A stretch of DNA of 64,000 nucleotides, taken from a virus. The translations under genes were made by a program, and so were the position numbers. The notes under the pieces were generated by a model. The model saw only the letters and a program-made list of their open reading frames with translations. It was not told the origin of the DNA and searched no databases. Every line of letters starts with the position of its first letter. Within the stretch, counting starts at the first letter, position 1. Below are positions 16,214 to 23,159 of the stretch, one piece after another. The stretch is taken from the IMG/VR virus record IMGVR_UViG_3300047189_000056, positions 1 through 64,000 of that record; one strand, given 5' to 3'.

Positions 16214-16498
16214 TTAGGATTTGGTAATGGATTTAAATATTTCGAGGAGGGATTTTCCGCCTTCGTAGATAGTTGCCGAGGAGTAAAAGTCAAACATGGT
16301 TTTCCCGCATTTATTTATCCAAAGTCTTATTCTTTCCTCTGTGAGAGGCAATTTACCCTTTTCAATTTCTGAAATTTTGCCTTTTCCTGTTCGAAGTCCC
16401 ATTAATCGGGCAAGTTCTTCTTGAGTCAAATCTGAATCAAGGCGTAATTGTTTAAGAACTTGACCCCATTTTCGGTTACGATGGATTTTTCTTGACAT
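16214..16498 (-). CDS. CI-like HTH_3 repressor
   Basis: Start at 16498 ('MSRKIHRNRKWGQVL'), giving 94 aa; a longer upstream frame crosses the promoter and is not credible. The HTH is 'LRLDSDLTQEELARLMGLRTGKGKISEIEKG' (Cro/CI family, helices about residues 17-47). There is no C-terminal cleavage or dimerisation domain, so it is smaller than lambda CI. Divergent from the Cro-like gene with shared operators, the classical lysogeny switch. Confidence 0.8.
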   Translation of the reverse strand: MSRKIHRNRKWGQVLKQLRLDSDLTQEELARLMGLRTGKGKISEIEKGKLPLTEERIRLWINKCGKTMFDFYSSATIYEGGKSLLEIFKSITKS

Positions 16499-16520
16499 TT
16501 CCTTTTCGATGTTATATAAA
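16492..16520 (+). promoter_or_regulatory. Rightward early promoter (PR-like)
   Basis: -35 TTGACA (16492-16497), exact 17-bp spacer, -10 TATAAA (16515-16520). Predicted start of transcription is about 16527, only two bases before the next ATG. Confidence 0.82.
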
Positions 16521-16529
16521 GTAGAACTA
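16509..16529. promoter_or_regulatory. Repressor operator, right
   Basis: Matches the left operator at 16 of 21 positions; the core is GTTATA / TAGAAC. It covers the -10 box and start of transcription of the rightward promoter and the upstream region of the repressor gene. Confidence 0.68.
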
Positions 16530-16750
16530 TGAAAATTCGGGATTTTTGCGAATTGCGAAAAAAAACATTGAAACAATTCTGTGATGAGAATGGCTATCGA
16601 TATGGGTATTTGAGACAGATTTCCTCTGGACATGTTCGGCCATCACCCGATCTTGCACTTCGGATTGAGAAAGATACCGAAGGGTTAGTAACAAGGTTGG
16701 AACTCCTGTATCCTTTACACAAAAGGGATACTCAAGAATCGTGCCAATAG
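16529..16750 (+). CDS. Cro-like small HTH protein
   Basis: A 73-aa protein, 'MKIRDFCELRKKTLKQFCDEN' then 'YGYLRQISSGHVRPSPDLALRIEKDTEG', a YdaS/Cro-type helix-turn-helix. There is no ribosome site, and the promoter places transcription start at the ATG, so the mRNA is probably leaderless. First gene of the rightward operon. Confidence 0.78.
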   Translation: MKIRDFCELRKKTLKQFCDENGYRYGYLRQISSGHVRPSPDLALRIEKDTEGLVTRLELLYPLHKRDTQESCQ

Positions 16751-16832
16751 AAATCATGTATACCCTTGATAAATCATGGCAAGTTATTAGTTTTTGGACG
16801 CAATAAATGTTCCAAATCATGAACAAAAATTG

Positions 16833-17009
16833 TCACTTTTTTATAATTTTTCTAATATTAAATTCAAAAATTTTGTCAATATAAGTGACTTTCCCTGTGA
16901 ATCGGTCCAATTTATAAGCCCCTTCGACACCGGAGGTAATACTGTAACGCATCATCCAGAGGCAGATTACGATTAGAACAATTAACGCGATAAACAATTT
17001 GGTTTTCAT
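16833..17009 (-). CDS. 58-aa membrane protein, paralogue of 25436-25666
   Basis: ATG 17009 after GAAAGGAG. One N-terminal transmembrane helix (MKTKLFIALIVLIVICLWM), then 'RYSI', then 'AYKLDRFTGKVTYI'. The same order and motif (RYSI ... YKLDRLTGQVFVLY) occurs in the protein at 25436-25666. The DRxTGxV motif recurs in small membrane proteins of phages and bacteria; function unknown. Confidence 0.7.
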   Translation of the reverse strand: MKTKLFIALIVLIVICLWMMRYSITSGVEGAYKLDRFTGKVTYIDKIFEFNIRKIIKK

Positions 17010-17140
17010 ATTTTCTCCTTTCTAAACAAAAAGGGGAGCCGATCCCCTGGGGGGGCCTCGGATAATGGAGCTTGAAGGGCGATATTTCCGGGGCTTCCGC
17101 TTTTAACCACTAACTTATCAAAAGAGGGGGGTAAGATCAA

Positions 17141-17332
17141 GTGGAGAAACTTACCGAAACAATCACCTTTAAAGTATCGGCACGCCTGAAAATCCAACTC
17201 GAAGATAAAGCCATCGATGAAGGAATTAATATCTCTGATCTTTGTCGTAAATGGGTAATTCAATCTCTTCATAATTCGAATTTCCGCATGAAAGACTATC
17301 TCAGAAACGGAGATGAAGAGCAAGAGAAATGA
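17141..17332 (+). CDS. Ribbon-helix-helix-like DNA-binding protein
   Basis: GTG start after GAGGGGGGTAAG. The 63-aa protein opens with a strand 'TITFKVSARLKIQLEDKAIDEGINISDLCRKWV', a ribbon-helix-helix fold. Candidate regulator of the integrase gene 70 bases downstream, or an excisionase-like factor. Confidence 0.68.
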   Translation: MEKLTETITFKVSARLKIQLEDKAIDEGINISDLCRKWVIQSLHNSNFRMKDYLRNGDEEQEK

Positions 17333-17372
17333 AGTCTACATTATCAAACAAAGTAGACAAGAAAGTTTTTAC

Positions 17373-17388
17373 CCACAACCTGTTGTGG
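17373..17388. promoter_or_regulatory. Palindrome upstream of integrase
   Basis: CCACAAC-CT-GTTGTGG, a perfect 7-bp inverted repeat between the ribbon-helix-helix gene and the integrase. It may be the binding site of that protein. A second weaker inverted repeat (GTCTAC / GTAGAC) lies just upstream. Confidence 0.5.
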
Positions 17389-17465
17389 TTTGAGACGAAA
17401 TGATCAACTTGACCTCTCCCATACCCAGTGATACCCTCCTTCTCATTCCAATCGAGGAGGGGGAT

Positions 17466-18506
17466 ATGAAAGGAAAAGTCTATTCACATGGCAAAGGCTT
17501 TAGGGTTTACTTTAAAGGGGAATGGTTTTCTCATGACGAATTTGGTAGGCCGCTTAAATCTAAGTTCTATGCTTATTCATTTCTCGAACATCTAAACGCT
17601 CTTTACGATCCGGATCCTGCTAAGAACCGTTATCATCCTTCAAAGTTCAAGAACAAGACGCCATATAAGCTTGATGAGGCGTTTGCTCTCTACCTTGATC
17701 GGAAGCAGACTGATTCCGGCTGGCAAAAGGCAAAGGAATGGATCTGGAAGAAATATTTCATGGTTTATTTCGCCAATCAAGACTTTCGAACAATCGATGA
17801 CGTCCAACTCCAGGCCTTTGTCAAATGGCTGGAGGGCAGGGACCTTAAGGGGAAGACAATCAAGAATATCCTGATGATGTTGCATGGATTTCTAAATTAC
17901 TTCAAACGTTCAATCAATATCTTTCCTCAATTCCCTTCAATTTCTTACCAGCAACCCCGGCCAAAGAAATTTACAGACAAAGAAATTGATCAAGTCTTTG
18001 AGTTCATCCAGGAGCAAGATAGGGGTTATTTCCTTTTTATCCGGTATTACGGAGTCCGTCCCGAGGAAGCCAGTGGGCTCCTTCGATCAGCTATTAACTG
18101 GGAAACCGGGGAGATCACCATTTCGACCGTCTTTGTCAATGGGCGCGTAAAGCCAAAAACCAAGACCATGAAGGAAAGGGGACTCCCGATCATCCCCGAG
18201 ATCGAACCCTATCTCAAATCAACCACTCTATCTACCTTCGTTTTTCAGATAGGGCGCCATCCCTACACCCGGCATGTTCGAGAGAGTCGGTGGAATAGGG
18301 CGATGAAACAGGCTGTACAAAAATACAGTGCTCGGGTAATGACTCTGCGGGATCTCCGATCGAGTGCAACAAGCCGATGGCTAAAGAAGGGGATGCTTAT
18401 CCAGGATGCAGCTCAGTTGCTCGGAAATTCCCCTGAAATAATCAGGAAGCATTACAGCGACCAGACGGAAAATAAGGTCGTGGAAATAGTGAGAGGAAAG
18501 ACTTGA
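17466..18506 (+). CDS. int: Tyrosine site-specific integrase
   Basis: An open frame from 17400, but ATG 17466 has a far better ribosome site (GAGGAGGGGG) and is preferred; 346 aa from there. An N-terminal arm and SAM-like core-binding domain ('YFANQDFRTIDDVQLQAFVKWLEG') precede the catalytic domain: Arg in 'RYYGVRPEEASGLL', Lys in 'KPKTKTMKERG', then 'LRDLRSSATSRWL', 'LLGNSPEIIRKHYS' with the tyrosine. The usual H of the HxxR box is R, and the usual H of 'LGHS' is N. It integrates at the tRNA-derived site just downstream. Confidence 0.9.
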   Translation: MKGKVYSHGKGFRVYFKGEWFSHDEFGRPLKSKFYAYSFLEHLNALYDPDPAKNRYHPSKFKNKTPYKLDEAFALYLDRKQTDSGWQKAKEWIWKKYFMVYFANQDFRTIDDVQLQAFVKWLEGRDLKGKTIKNILMMLHGFLNYFKRSINIFPQFPSISYQQPRPKKFTDKEIDQVFEFIQEQDRGYFLFIRYYGVRPEEASGLLRSAINWETGEITISTVFVNGRVKPKTKTMKERGLPIIPEIEPYLKSTTLSTFVFQIGRHPYTRHVRESRWNRAMKQAVQKYSARVMTLRDLRSSATSRWLKKGMLIQDAAQLLGNSPEIIRKHYSDQTENKVVEIVRGKT

Positions 18507-18513
18507 GGGCTAA

Positions 18514-18525
18514 TTTTCCACCAAA
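18514..18525 (+). repeat. Arm-type site candidate 1
   Basis: TTTTCCACCAAA, repeated exactly at 18636-18647; a shorter TTCCACCA follows at 18526. The repeats flank the tRNA-like core, as integrase arm sites do. Confidence 0.6.
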
Positions 18526-18570
18526 TTCCACCATGACCACCAGCAAACCATTGATAGTCAGGTGGATGGG

Positions 18571-18598
18571 TAAGGTTCGAATCCTTGCCCCTCAGCCA
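18571..18598 (+). other. Attachment site core (attP) from a tRNA 3' end
   Basis: The sequence has a T-arm (TAAGG-TTCGAAT-CCTTG), a seven-base acceptor strand CCCCTCA, G73 and CCA. This is the 3' end of a tRNA with no tRNA around it. The A72 (implying U1-A72) and G73 fit tRNA-Gln best. Phages that integrate into tRNA genes carry such a fragment to rebuild the tRNA. Confidence 0.82.
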
Positions 18599-18635
18599 AC
18601 AATATCAAGTATTTATCCTCAAAAATCCTCCACTA

Positions 18636-18647
18636 TTTTCCACCAAA
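18636..18647 (+). repeat. Arm-type site candidate 2
   Basis: Exact copy of TTTTCCACCAAA from 18514-18525, on the other side of the core. Related TCCTCCAC lies just before it. Confidence 0.6.
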
Positions 18648-18706
18648 ACCAATTTAAATAATCTATGTGCAGATTGCAAAAGGGTTGCAGTTTAACTCTC
18701 CCTCGG

Positions 18707-18744
18707 GGTCCGGCCCTCCTATTCCCCCCCCTCAAAACCGGACC
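18707..18744. terminator. Inverted repeat before the methyltransferase gene
   Basis: GGTCCGG (18707-18713) pairs with CCGGACC (18738-18744) around a C-rich loop of 24 bases; outer bases (CCTC..GAGG) can also pair. No T-tract follows, so it may be a regulatory structure rather than a terminator. Confidence 0.35.
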
Positions 18745-18769
18745 TTGGGGGAGGGTTGTTAGGTGAGAG

Positions 18770-19435
18770 ATGTATCGCCTAATGGATGGCATTGAATTTC
18801 TTAAATCCCTTCCCGATAAATCCGTGGATGGGATTTTTACGGACCCACCGTGGGGATTTCGAGTATCTGAATCATCGACTGGACATAGAACAAAAAAAGG
18901 AATTATCAGAGGAAATGAAAATTGGCTCGAGCTGATTAAGGGAATGACAAATGAGGGGGCGAGAATTCTTAAGCCCGACGGCCGATGTTTGATCTGGTTG
19001 GGAGTACGACACATTGGTCCTGTCTGTAAAATAGTGACCACTCTCGAGTACCGTTGGATGATCTTTGTCAAATATATGCCTCCGAGGTTCATGGCTGGTC
19101 TCCAGTCATACTTCGATGCGATTCTTTACTTTGCCAAACCCGAATCTCCATGGCCTGACAAGGTCGGCGGAAAATGTAAACCTCAAGAATATGTCAAGTA
19201 TTCAACTGGAAAGTCAGATACGAATCATCCCTGCGCTCGGCCATTCAAAAATGTAAAACAGATTTTACGAGATTGGTTCAAGGAAGGGGAGAGAATCGTT
19301 GATCCATTCGCCGGATCTGATACTACTGGCCGAGCAGCTCGAGAGCTCAATCTAAAATGGGATTCTTGTGAGATTGACCCTAAAATGTACGAAACGGGTA
19401 TTGAGCGACATAGGCAAGGGATTCTTTTTGAATAG
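18770..19435 (+). CDS. DNA adenine/cytosine-N4 methyltransferase (beta class)
   Basis: A 221-aa protein with motif IV 'DGIFTDPPWGF' near residue 25 and the SAM motif 'DPFAGSDTTGRAARELNLKWDSCEID' near residue 180. Catalytic motif before SAM motif marks the beta class, which methylates N6 of A or N4 of C. No restriction enzyme is next to it, so it probably protects phage DNA or regulates. Ribosome site AGGTGAG. Confidence 0.85.
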   Translation: MYRLMDGIEFLKSLPDKSVDGIFTDPPWGFRVSESSTGHRTKKGIIRGNENWLELIKGMTNEGARILKPDGRCLIWLGVRHIGPVCKIVTTLEYRWMIFVKYMPPRFMAGLQSYFDAILYFAKPESPWPDKVGGKCKPQEYVKYSTGKSDTNHPCARPFKNVKQILRDWFKEGERIVDPFAGSDTTGRAARELNLKWDSCEIDPKMYETGIERHRQGILFE

Positions 19436-19472
19436 GAGCTAACTTGGGCAAGGCGCCGGTTATGGAGGAATT

Positions 19473-19898
19473 ATGGACTACTTAGAGAAGTTGAAAGATC
19501 CAAGATGGCAAAAGAAAAGGCTTGAAATTCTTCAACGGGATCAATGGACTTGCAAATCGTGTGGCGAAAAAGAGAAAACACTTCATGTTCATCATTTATT
19601 TTATTTTAAAGACACTGATCCTTGGGATTTAAATGATGGGTATTTAATCACACTGTGCGAAAACTGCCATTCTGAAAAGAATGATGATATTTTCGGATAT
19701 TTGCATGGAGATACGATTGCAGAAATTGGGAATACTCTAAATCAAATTTGGCATTCTGGATTTGATCTTTTTGATTTGGTTTCTCTTCAAGAAATCTTTT
19801 TTTATACCAAGCGAGAACAAAAAGGACAAATAAAGTCTGGAACCTTAAAACTGAAATATTTCCACCCAAGGGGGATACTTCCAAAAAACAGAATATGA
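19473..19898 (+). CDS. HNH endonuclease
   Basis: 141 aa; strong ribosome site GGAGG. Core 'QRDQWTCKSCGEKEKTLHVHHLFYF', 'LITLCENCHSEKND', a standard HNH with zinc cysteines. Overlaps the replication gene start by four bases. The bases before it hold a tiny frame starting 'GKAPVMEEL', possibly a leftover of a gene interrupted by the insertion. Confidence 0.86.
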   Translation: MDYLEKLKDPRWQKKRLEILQRDQWTCKSCGEKEKTLHVHHLFYFKDTDPWDLNDGYLITLCENCHSEKNDDIFGYLHGDTIAEIGNTLNQIWHSGFDLFDLVSLQEIFFYTKREQKGQIKSGTLKLKYFHPRGILPKNRI

Positions 19899-20647
19899 GA
19901 GCAAGAAATCTAAAACCAGGATTCTTTAAAAATGAGGAATTGGCGCAAATTAATGCCCTTGGCCGAATATTATTTGAAGGTTTGTGGTGTTTGGCTGATC
20001 GGAAGGGAAGATTAGAGGATCGACCGCAAAGAATTAAAATTGAAATATTACCTTATGATGATTGCAATATTAATGATCTTCTCGTGATACTTAATGAAAA
20101 AAAGTTTATTACAAGATATTCTGTAAATGGCAATAAGTATATAGAAATAAATGCTTTTTTAAAACACCAAACCCCACACTGGCAAGAAAAAGATAGTATC
20201 ATACCTGCTTTAAATCCTATCCAAGATAAACCTAAGAGAAAACCTAAAACTATCTTAGATAAACCTAAGTGTAATCCTTCTGACTCCTTTAACCTGACTC
20301 CTGACTCCTTTAACCTGACTCCTGACTCCCTATTCACATTATTCAATGAAACCTGTTCAAATCTTCCCCAAATAACCGAACTAACAGAATCAAGAAAACA
20401 AAAAACTACTATTCGTTTAAAGAAGCATCCCGAAAAAGAATGGTGGTTAATAGTCTTTCAAAAGGCAGATGGGATTTATTTTACTTCCAAAGATGGAGGT
20501 AATTGGAGACCATCTTTTGATTGGCTAATCGAAAATGACAAGAATGCATTAAAAGTTTATGAGGGAAATTATGATAAACAGAAGCATTCCGGTTTGAAGT
20601 CTTGGGCAAATGAAATAAAGGAGGAGGAAAATGCAAGAAAAGGATAA
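19895..20647 (+). CDS. Phage replication initiation protein, winged-helix
   Basis: A 250-aa protein. The N-terminus 'RNLKPGFFKNEELAQINALGR', 'LEDRPQRIKIEILPYDDC' and 'NGNKYIEINAFLKHQTPHW' is the well-known N-terminal winged-helix domain of phage replication (DnaD/replisome organiser-like) proteins. A flexible linker with tandem repeats follows, then a C-terminal domain 'KEWWLIVFQKADG...GNWRPSFDWLIEN' typical of the family. Works with the helicase loader next door. Confidence 0.8.
   Translation: MRARNLKPGFFKNEELAQINALGRILFEGLWCLADRKGRLEDRPQRIKIEILPYDDCNINDLLVILNEKKFITRYSVNGNKYIEINAFLKHQTPHWQEKDSIIPALNPIQDKPKRKPKTILDKPKCNPSDSFNLTPDSFNLTPDSLFTLFNETCSNLPQITELTESRKQKTTIRLKKHPEKEWWLIVFQKADGIYFTSKDGGNWRPSFDWLIENDKNALKVYEGNYDKQKHSGLKSWANEIKEEENARKG
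20281..20322 (+). repeat. 21-bp tandem repeat inside the replication gene
   Basis: Two perfect copies of a 21-base unit (TGACTCCTTTAACCTGACTCC) plus a partial third. It encodes a repeated DSFNLTP linker, in frame. Confidence 0.85.
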
Positions 20648-20936
20648 GAAAGAATTTTTGGTTTTAATGGCCGTGCTTTCAGAAGCCTTTAAAGAGGATA
20701 TGTCGAAGGAAAGAGCAAAGATTTATTTCGATTTCTTAAAAGGTTACTCAATTGAAGGCATCAAATATGCCATCAAGAGGGCCATTAAAGAGCTTAAATT
20801 CTTTCCTAAGATATCCGAACTCTTGGTGTTCCTTGGATATGATCCTCATTACCCAGATTATGGCACTTATTTGGAAGATAAAGGTAAAAGACCCAGGGAG
20901 ATCGATTTTAAGATGAGAGCTGCGGGGGACCAATAA
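20631..20936 (+). CDS. Helicase loader, G39P-like
   Basis: A 101-aa protein, 'EFLVLMAVLSEAFKEDMSKERAKIYFDFL', 'IKYAIKRAIKELKFFPKISEL'. This is the pattern of the SPP1 G39P N-terminal domain, which loads the replicative helicase and binds the initiator. No phage helicase is visible, so it may recruit the host enzyme. Overlaps the replication gene by 17 bases. Confidence 0.72.
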   Translation: MQEKDKKEFLVLMAVLSEAFKEDMSKERAKIYFDFLKGYSIEGIKYAIKRAIKELKFFPKISELLVFLGYDPHYPDYGTYLEDKGKRPREIDFKMRAAGDQ

Positions 20937-21064
20937 TGAATAACCGCGCTAAAGGTTTAATCTTCTGTCGCGAGGTTAAGAAGATTCTCGAAGCGATCGG
21001 TCATCAGGTCGAGGGACCCGGATATACCACGGCATTCTTTGGAGGGAAAACCAATGCGATTTAA
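20936..21064 (+). pseudogene. Truncated first copy of the PD-(D/E)XK gene
   Basis: ATG 20936 overlaps the loader stop. The 42-aa product (MNNRAKGLIFCREVKKILEA...) matches the first 42 residues of the protein at 21538 (MDNRAKGFVFCNEVKKILEG...) closely, then stops exactly where the catalytic half should begin. An HNH gene starts within its last codons. It is a 5' remnant left by the insertion. Confidence 0.8.
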
Positions 21065-21545
21065 AAAAGAAATATCAACAGGGAAAATTATTGATTTGTA
21101 CCGATCTGGTTTGTCTTGTTCTAAAATTGGCAAATTAGTTGGAATGACCCCAGAAGGAATTAGGTACAGACTTATTGCAAATGGGAAGAAACTTAGAACA
21201 GCACGAGAGGCTACGGGCAGGGCCGACCGTGCACCCAATTGGAAGGGTGGGAAAATAAAAATGGCCCAAGGATACACGGGTCTCTATTTCCCTCATCATT
21301 ATCGAGCAAATCAAAATGGTTATGTATTAGAGCATATTGTTGTTTGGGAAAACTATCATAATAAAAAACTTCCTAAAGGTTGGATAATTCATCATTTAAA
21401 TGGAGTTAGAACAGATAATAGAATTAATAATTTGGCTGCTATGCCAGTCAACAAACATGATCGATTGGTTAATCCCTATATTAAAAGAATCAATCAACTT
21501 GAAAAAGAAGTAACTCAGTTAAGACAGGGAAAATTATTTGGATAA
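21054..21545 (+). CDS. HNH homing endonuclease inserted in a nuclease gene
   Basis: Start at 21054, seven bases after GGAGGG; an ATG at 21039 is less likely. 163 aa. N-terminal HTH ('TGKIIDLYRSGLSCSKIGKLVGMTPEGIRYRL', Sigma-70 region 4 / Rv2175c-like), then the HNH core 'LEHIVVWENYHNKKLPKGW' and 'IIHHLNGVRTDNRINNLAAMP'. Coiled tail with LEKEVTQLRQGKLF. It separates the truncated and full copies of the flanking gene. Confidence 0.88.
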   Translation: MRFKKEISTGKIIDLYRSGLSCSKIGKLVGMTPEGIRYRLIANGKKLRTAREATGRADRAPNWKGGKIKMAQGYTGLYFPHHYRANQNGYVLEHIVVWENYHNKKLPKGWIIHHLNGVRTDNRINNLAAMPVNKHDRLVNPYIKRINQLEKEVTQLRQGKLFG

Positions 21546-21894
21546 TAGAGCTAAAGGATTCGTATTTTGTAATGAAGTCAAAAAAATATTGGAGGGGATT
21601 GGTCATGTTGTCGATGGGCCATTTTTCAAAAGTAAATGGTTTAATAATAGAGCAAATCCAGTACATTGCGATATTTTTTCTGTCTTTGATTTGGTATCTT
21701 TTTATCAGTATTCATATTTTTTTCACCAGGTTAGCGATCTGGGTCACAAGTCTGAGAAAATCAAGGCTATCCAAGGCAAAGGAATGCCGGGATGGGTTTG
21801 GTCCCGGGTATCCAATGGCAGGGTATTCTATCGGGTGTTTATTGTCAAGAGCTCGGGCGCCGTCGAAGAAGCGGAGATCAGGTGGAAGAGCTAA
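21538..21894 (+). CDS. PD-(D/E)XK nuclease, resolvase-like
   Basis: TTG start overlapping the HNH stop. 118 aa: 'NRAKGFVFCNEVKKILEGIGHVVDGP' then the core 'VHCDIFSVFDLVSF' and 'FFHQVSDLGHKSEKIKAI', which mirrors the DxFxxFDL...QVxS layout of phage Holliday-junction-like nucleases. C-terminal strands 'GWVWSRVSNGRVFYRVFIV'. The usual K of QVK-type sites is replaced by S, as often in this branch. Confidence 0.7.
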   Translation: MDNRAKGFVFCNEVKKILEGIGHVVDGPFFKSKWFNNRANPVHCDIFSVFDLVSFYQYSYFFHQVSDLGHKSEKIKAIQGKGMPGWVWSRVSNGRVFYRVFIVKSSGAVEEAEIRWKS

Positions 21895-21927
21895 AGATTT
21901 GTGGTGGTGGAATGGCTGGAGGTTGAT

Positions 21928-22131
21928 GTGAATTCTATAATTGAAATTGCTCAAAAGAACAAGAGAGATTACATCACTCCCGAAGATGTATCTGAAGCCC
22001 TAAAATTATCAAGATTCTCATCAAATAAAGTTCGTTTAGAGGTTCTTGAAGTTTTAGGTGAAATAACTGGTTTTGGAGTAGAAGATCCGGGATTATGTGC
22101 TTTTGTTGCATGGAAAGGTAAATCCAAATGA
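21928..22131 (+). CDS. Hypothetical protein
   Basis: GTG at 21928 with GGAGG six bases upstream is preferred over GTG codons at 21901. 67 aa; helices 'SIIEIAQKNKRDYITPEDVSEAL' and 'SSNKVRLEVLEVLGEI'. Looks like a small winged-helix-like domain; not assigned. Confidence 0.55.
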   Translation: MNSIIEIAQKNKRDYITPEDVSEALKLSRFSSNKVRLEVLEVLGEITGFGVEDPGLCAFVAWKGKSK

Positions 22132-22394
22132 GTAAATGTCTTTGGTGTGACGGTCCAATTGGAAATGAAGGGCATTGCCTGCATTGTGGGAGGAGCGACG
22201 ACTTTGAGTATGAGGCAAGGGTTAGAGCCAAACAGGATCAGCACAATATTCTTGAGCCTGAACATGGACCCCTATGGAAAGGCAAAGGACATGAGGCCCA
22301 TTATCAAGAGAAGACTATAAAACGTCGGGGAGCCCAAAGGAGAAGATTTAAATCAGTCTCAAGAACAAAAGCCAAACAGTCAGATAGCCCATGA
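22128..22394 (+). CDS. Zinc-ribbon hypothetical protein
   Basis: 88 aa: N-terminal 'CLWCDGPIGNEGHCLHCG', a two-CxxC zinc ribbon, and an Arg/Lys-rich tail. Overlaps the previous stop by four bases. Last gene of the rightward early operon. Confidence 0.6.
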   Translation: MSKCLWCDGPIGNEGHCLHCGRSDDFEYEARVRAKQDQHNILEPEHGPLWKGKGHEAHYQEKTIKRRGAQRRRFKSVSRTKAKQSDSP

Positions 22395-22416
22395 TGAAAA
22401 AGAGTTGCTTCATGGG
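22388..22416. terminator. Hairpin between converging genes
   Basis: CCCATGA pairs with TCATGGG around a 15-base loop. It lies exactly between the stops of the + gene (22394) and - gene (22417). Lacks a long T-run, so terminator strength is uncertain. Confidence 0.5.
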
Positions 22417-22608
22417 TTAACCTTCTACCCTTTCAATTGTCCATTGATTCATTATCATCATTTCTTTAATATCCTCATCGGTAGGATTCCAGTCTTTGAA
22501 TTTATGACAAGCCGATTCTCGAAGGGTCCAGGGGTTAACTTCTCCAAATCTGACCCTCGCATCCTCAATTACAAGATTCATATCTCTTTGTTTTGTGTCC
22601 CATTCCAT
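22417..22608 (-). CDS. 63-aa hypothetical protein
   Basis: ATG 22608 after GGAAAGGAGGATATTTAG. Hydrophilic, one 'MNLVIEDARVRFGEVNPWTLR' helix. Distal gene of the sigma-54 operon. Confidence 0.55.
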   Translation of the reverse strand: MEWDTKQRDMNLVIEDARVRFGEVNPWTLRESACHKFKDWNPTDEDIKEMMIMNQWTIERVEG

Positions 22609-22725
22609 CTAAATATCCTCCTTTCCATATATCCGATTATGCAATCGTTTGAAATGCTCCTCCTCATACCACATAGCACGGACGAGGAGATTGTGAGACC
22701 AGGCATAACGAAAGCGACGATTCAT
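22609..22725 (-). CDS. 38-aa basic protein
   Basis: An open frame from ATG 22725 to TAG 22609, ending directly before the next start. 'MNRRFRYAWSHNLLVRAMWYEEEHFKRL', amphipathic and aromatic. No strong ribosome site but tight spacing with both neighbours. Confidence 0.5.
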   Translation of the reverse strand: MNRRFRYAWSHNLLVRAMWYEEEHFKRLHNRIYGKEDI

Positions 22726-22729
22726 ATTA

Positions 22730-22879
22730 TTAGTCTTTCTGTAATTCTTCGAGGACTTGAGTTAAATTAAAATGCTCTTCACATGATGAACAGATAATTT
22801 CTATAGTTCCATCTAAAAATCTTTTAATGAAGAATTTATCCTCTGAGCAATCGCATTGAAATGTTATTGGGTAACCCAT
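22730..22879 (-). CDS. 49-aa zinc-finger-like protein
   Basis: Start 22879 chosen for AAAGGAG nine bases upstream. 'FQCDCSEDKFFIKRFLDG' and 'IICSSCEEHFNL' give a four-cysteine zinc site. Confidence 0.6.
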   Translation of the reverse strand: MGYPITFQCDCSEDKFFIKRFLDGTIEIICSSCEEHFNLTQVLEELQKD

Positions 22880-22895
22880 TTTCCCTTTCTCCTTT

Positions 22896-23123
22896 CTATT
22901 CATACCAATGAACAACGATCCGGTTATTATCCTCATTTGTCCTGCCAACTGCATTAGCAATCATCTGCTCTACCCTTTGCCGATCCTGTTCCCAGATAGG
23001 TTTAGGAATATAGGCTTTGATCCATCCTGATCCTGTACCTATTCCATGTGTAACCTTTACCCTATAACCTAATCCCTTTAACGCTTCTTTTACGATCCTT
23101 GTTTCATCCATTTTACGACTCAT
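22896..23123 (-). CDS. 75-aa hypothetical protein
   Basis: 'ETRIVKEALKGLGYRVKVTHGIGTGSGWIKAYIP' and 'DRQRVEQMIANAVGR' suggest an alpha/beta double-stranded-RNA-like or ferredoxin-like fold. Similar small proteins are common in phages; function unknown. Confidence 0.6.
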   Translation of the reverse strand: MSRKMDETRIVKEALKGLGYRVKVTHGIGTGSGWIKAYIPKPIWEQDRQRVEQMIANAVGRTNEDNNRIVVHWYE

Positions 23124-23159
23124 CTTTGCCGCTCCTTTCTGCCTAAAGGGTGTTAGGGG

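Noticed and set aside
18571-18598. A complete tRNA gene
   Set aside because: Only the T-arm and acceptor 3' strand are present; no D-arm or anticodon arm upstream.
20281-20330. CRISPR-like short tandem repeats
   Set aside because: Contiguous 21-base units with no spacers, in frame within the replication gene; a linker repeat.
22405-22770. Plus-strand 121-codon frame
   Set aside because: Antisense to three small minus-strand genes with good ribosome sites; composition is that of a shadow.
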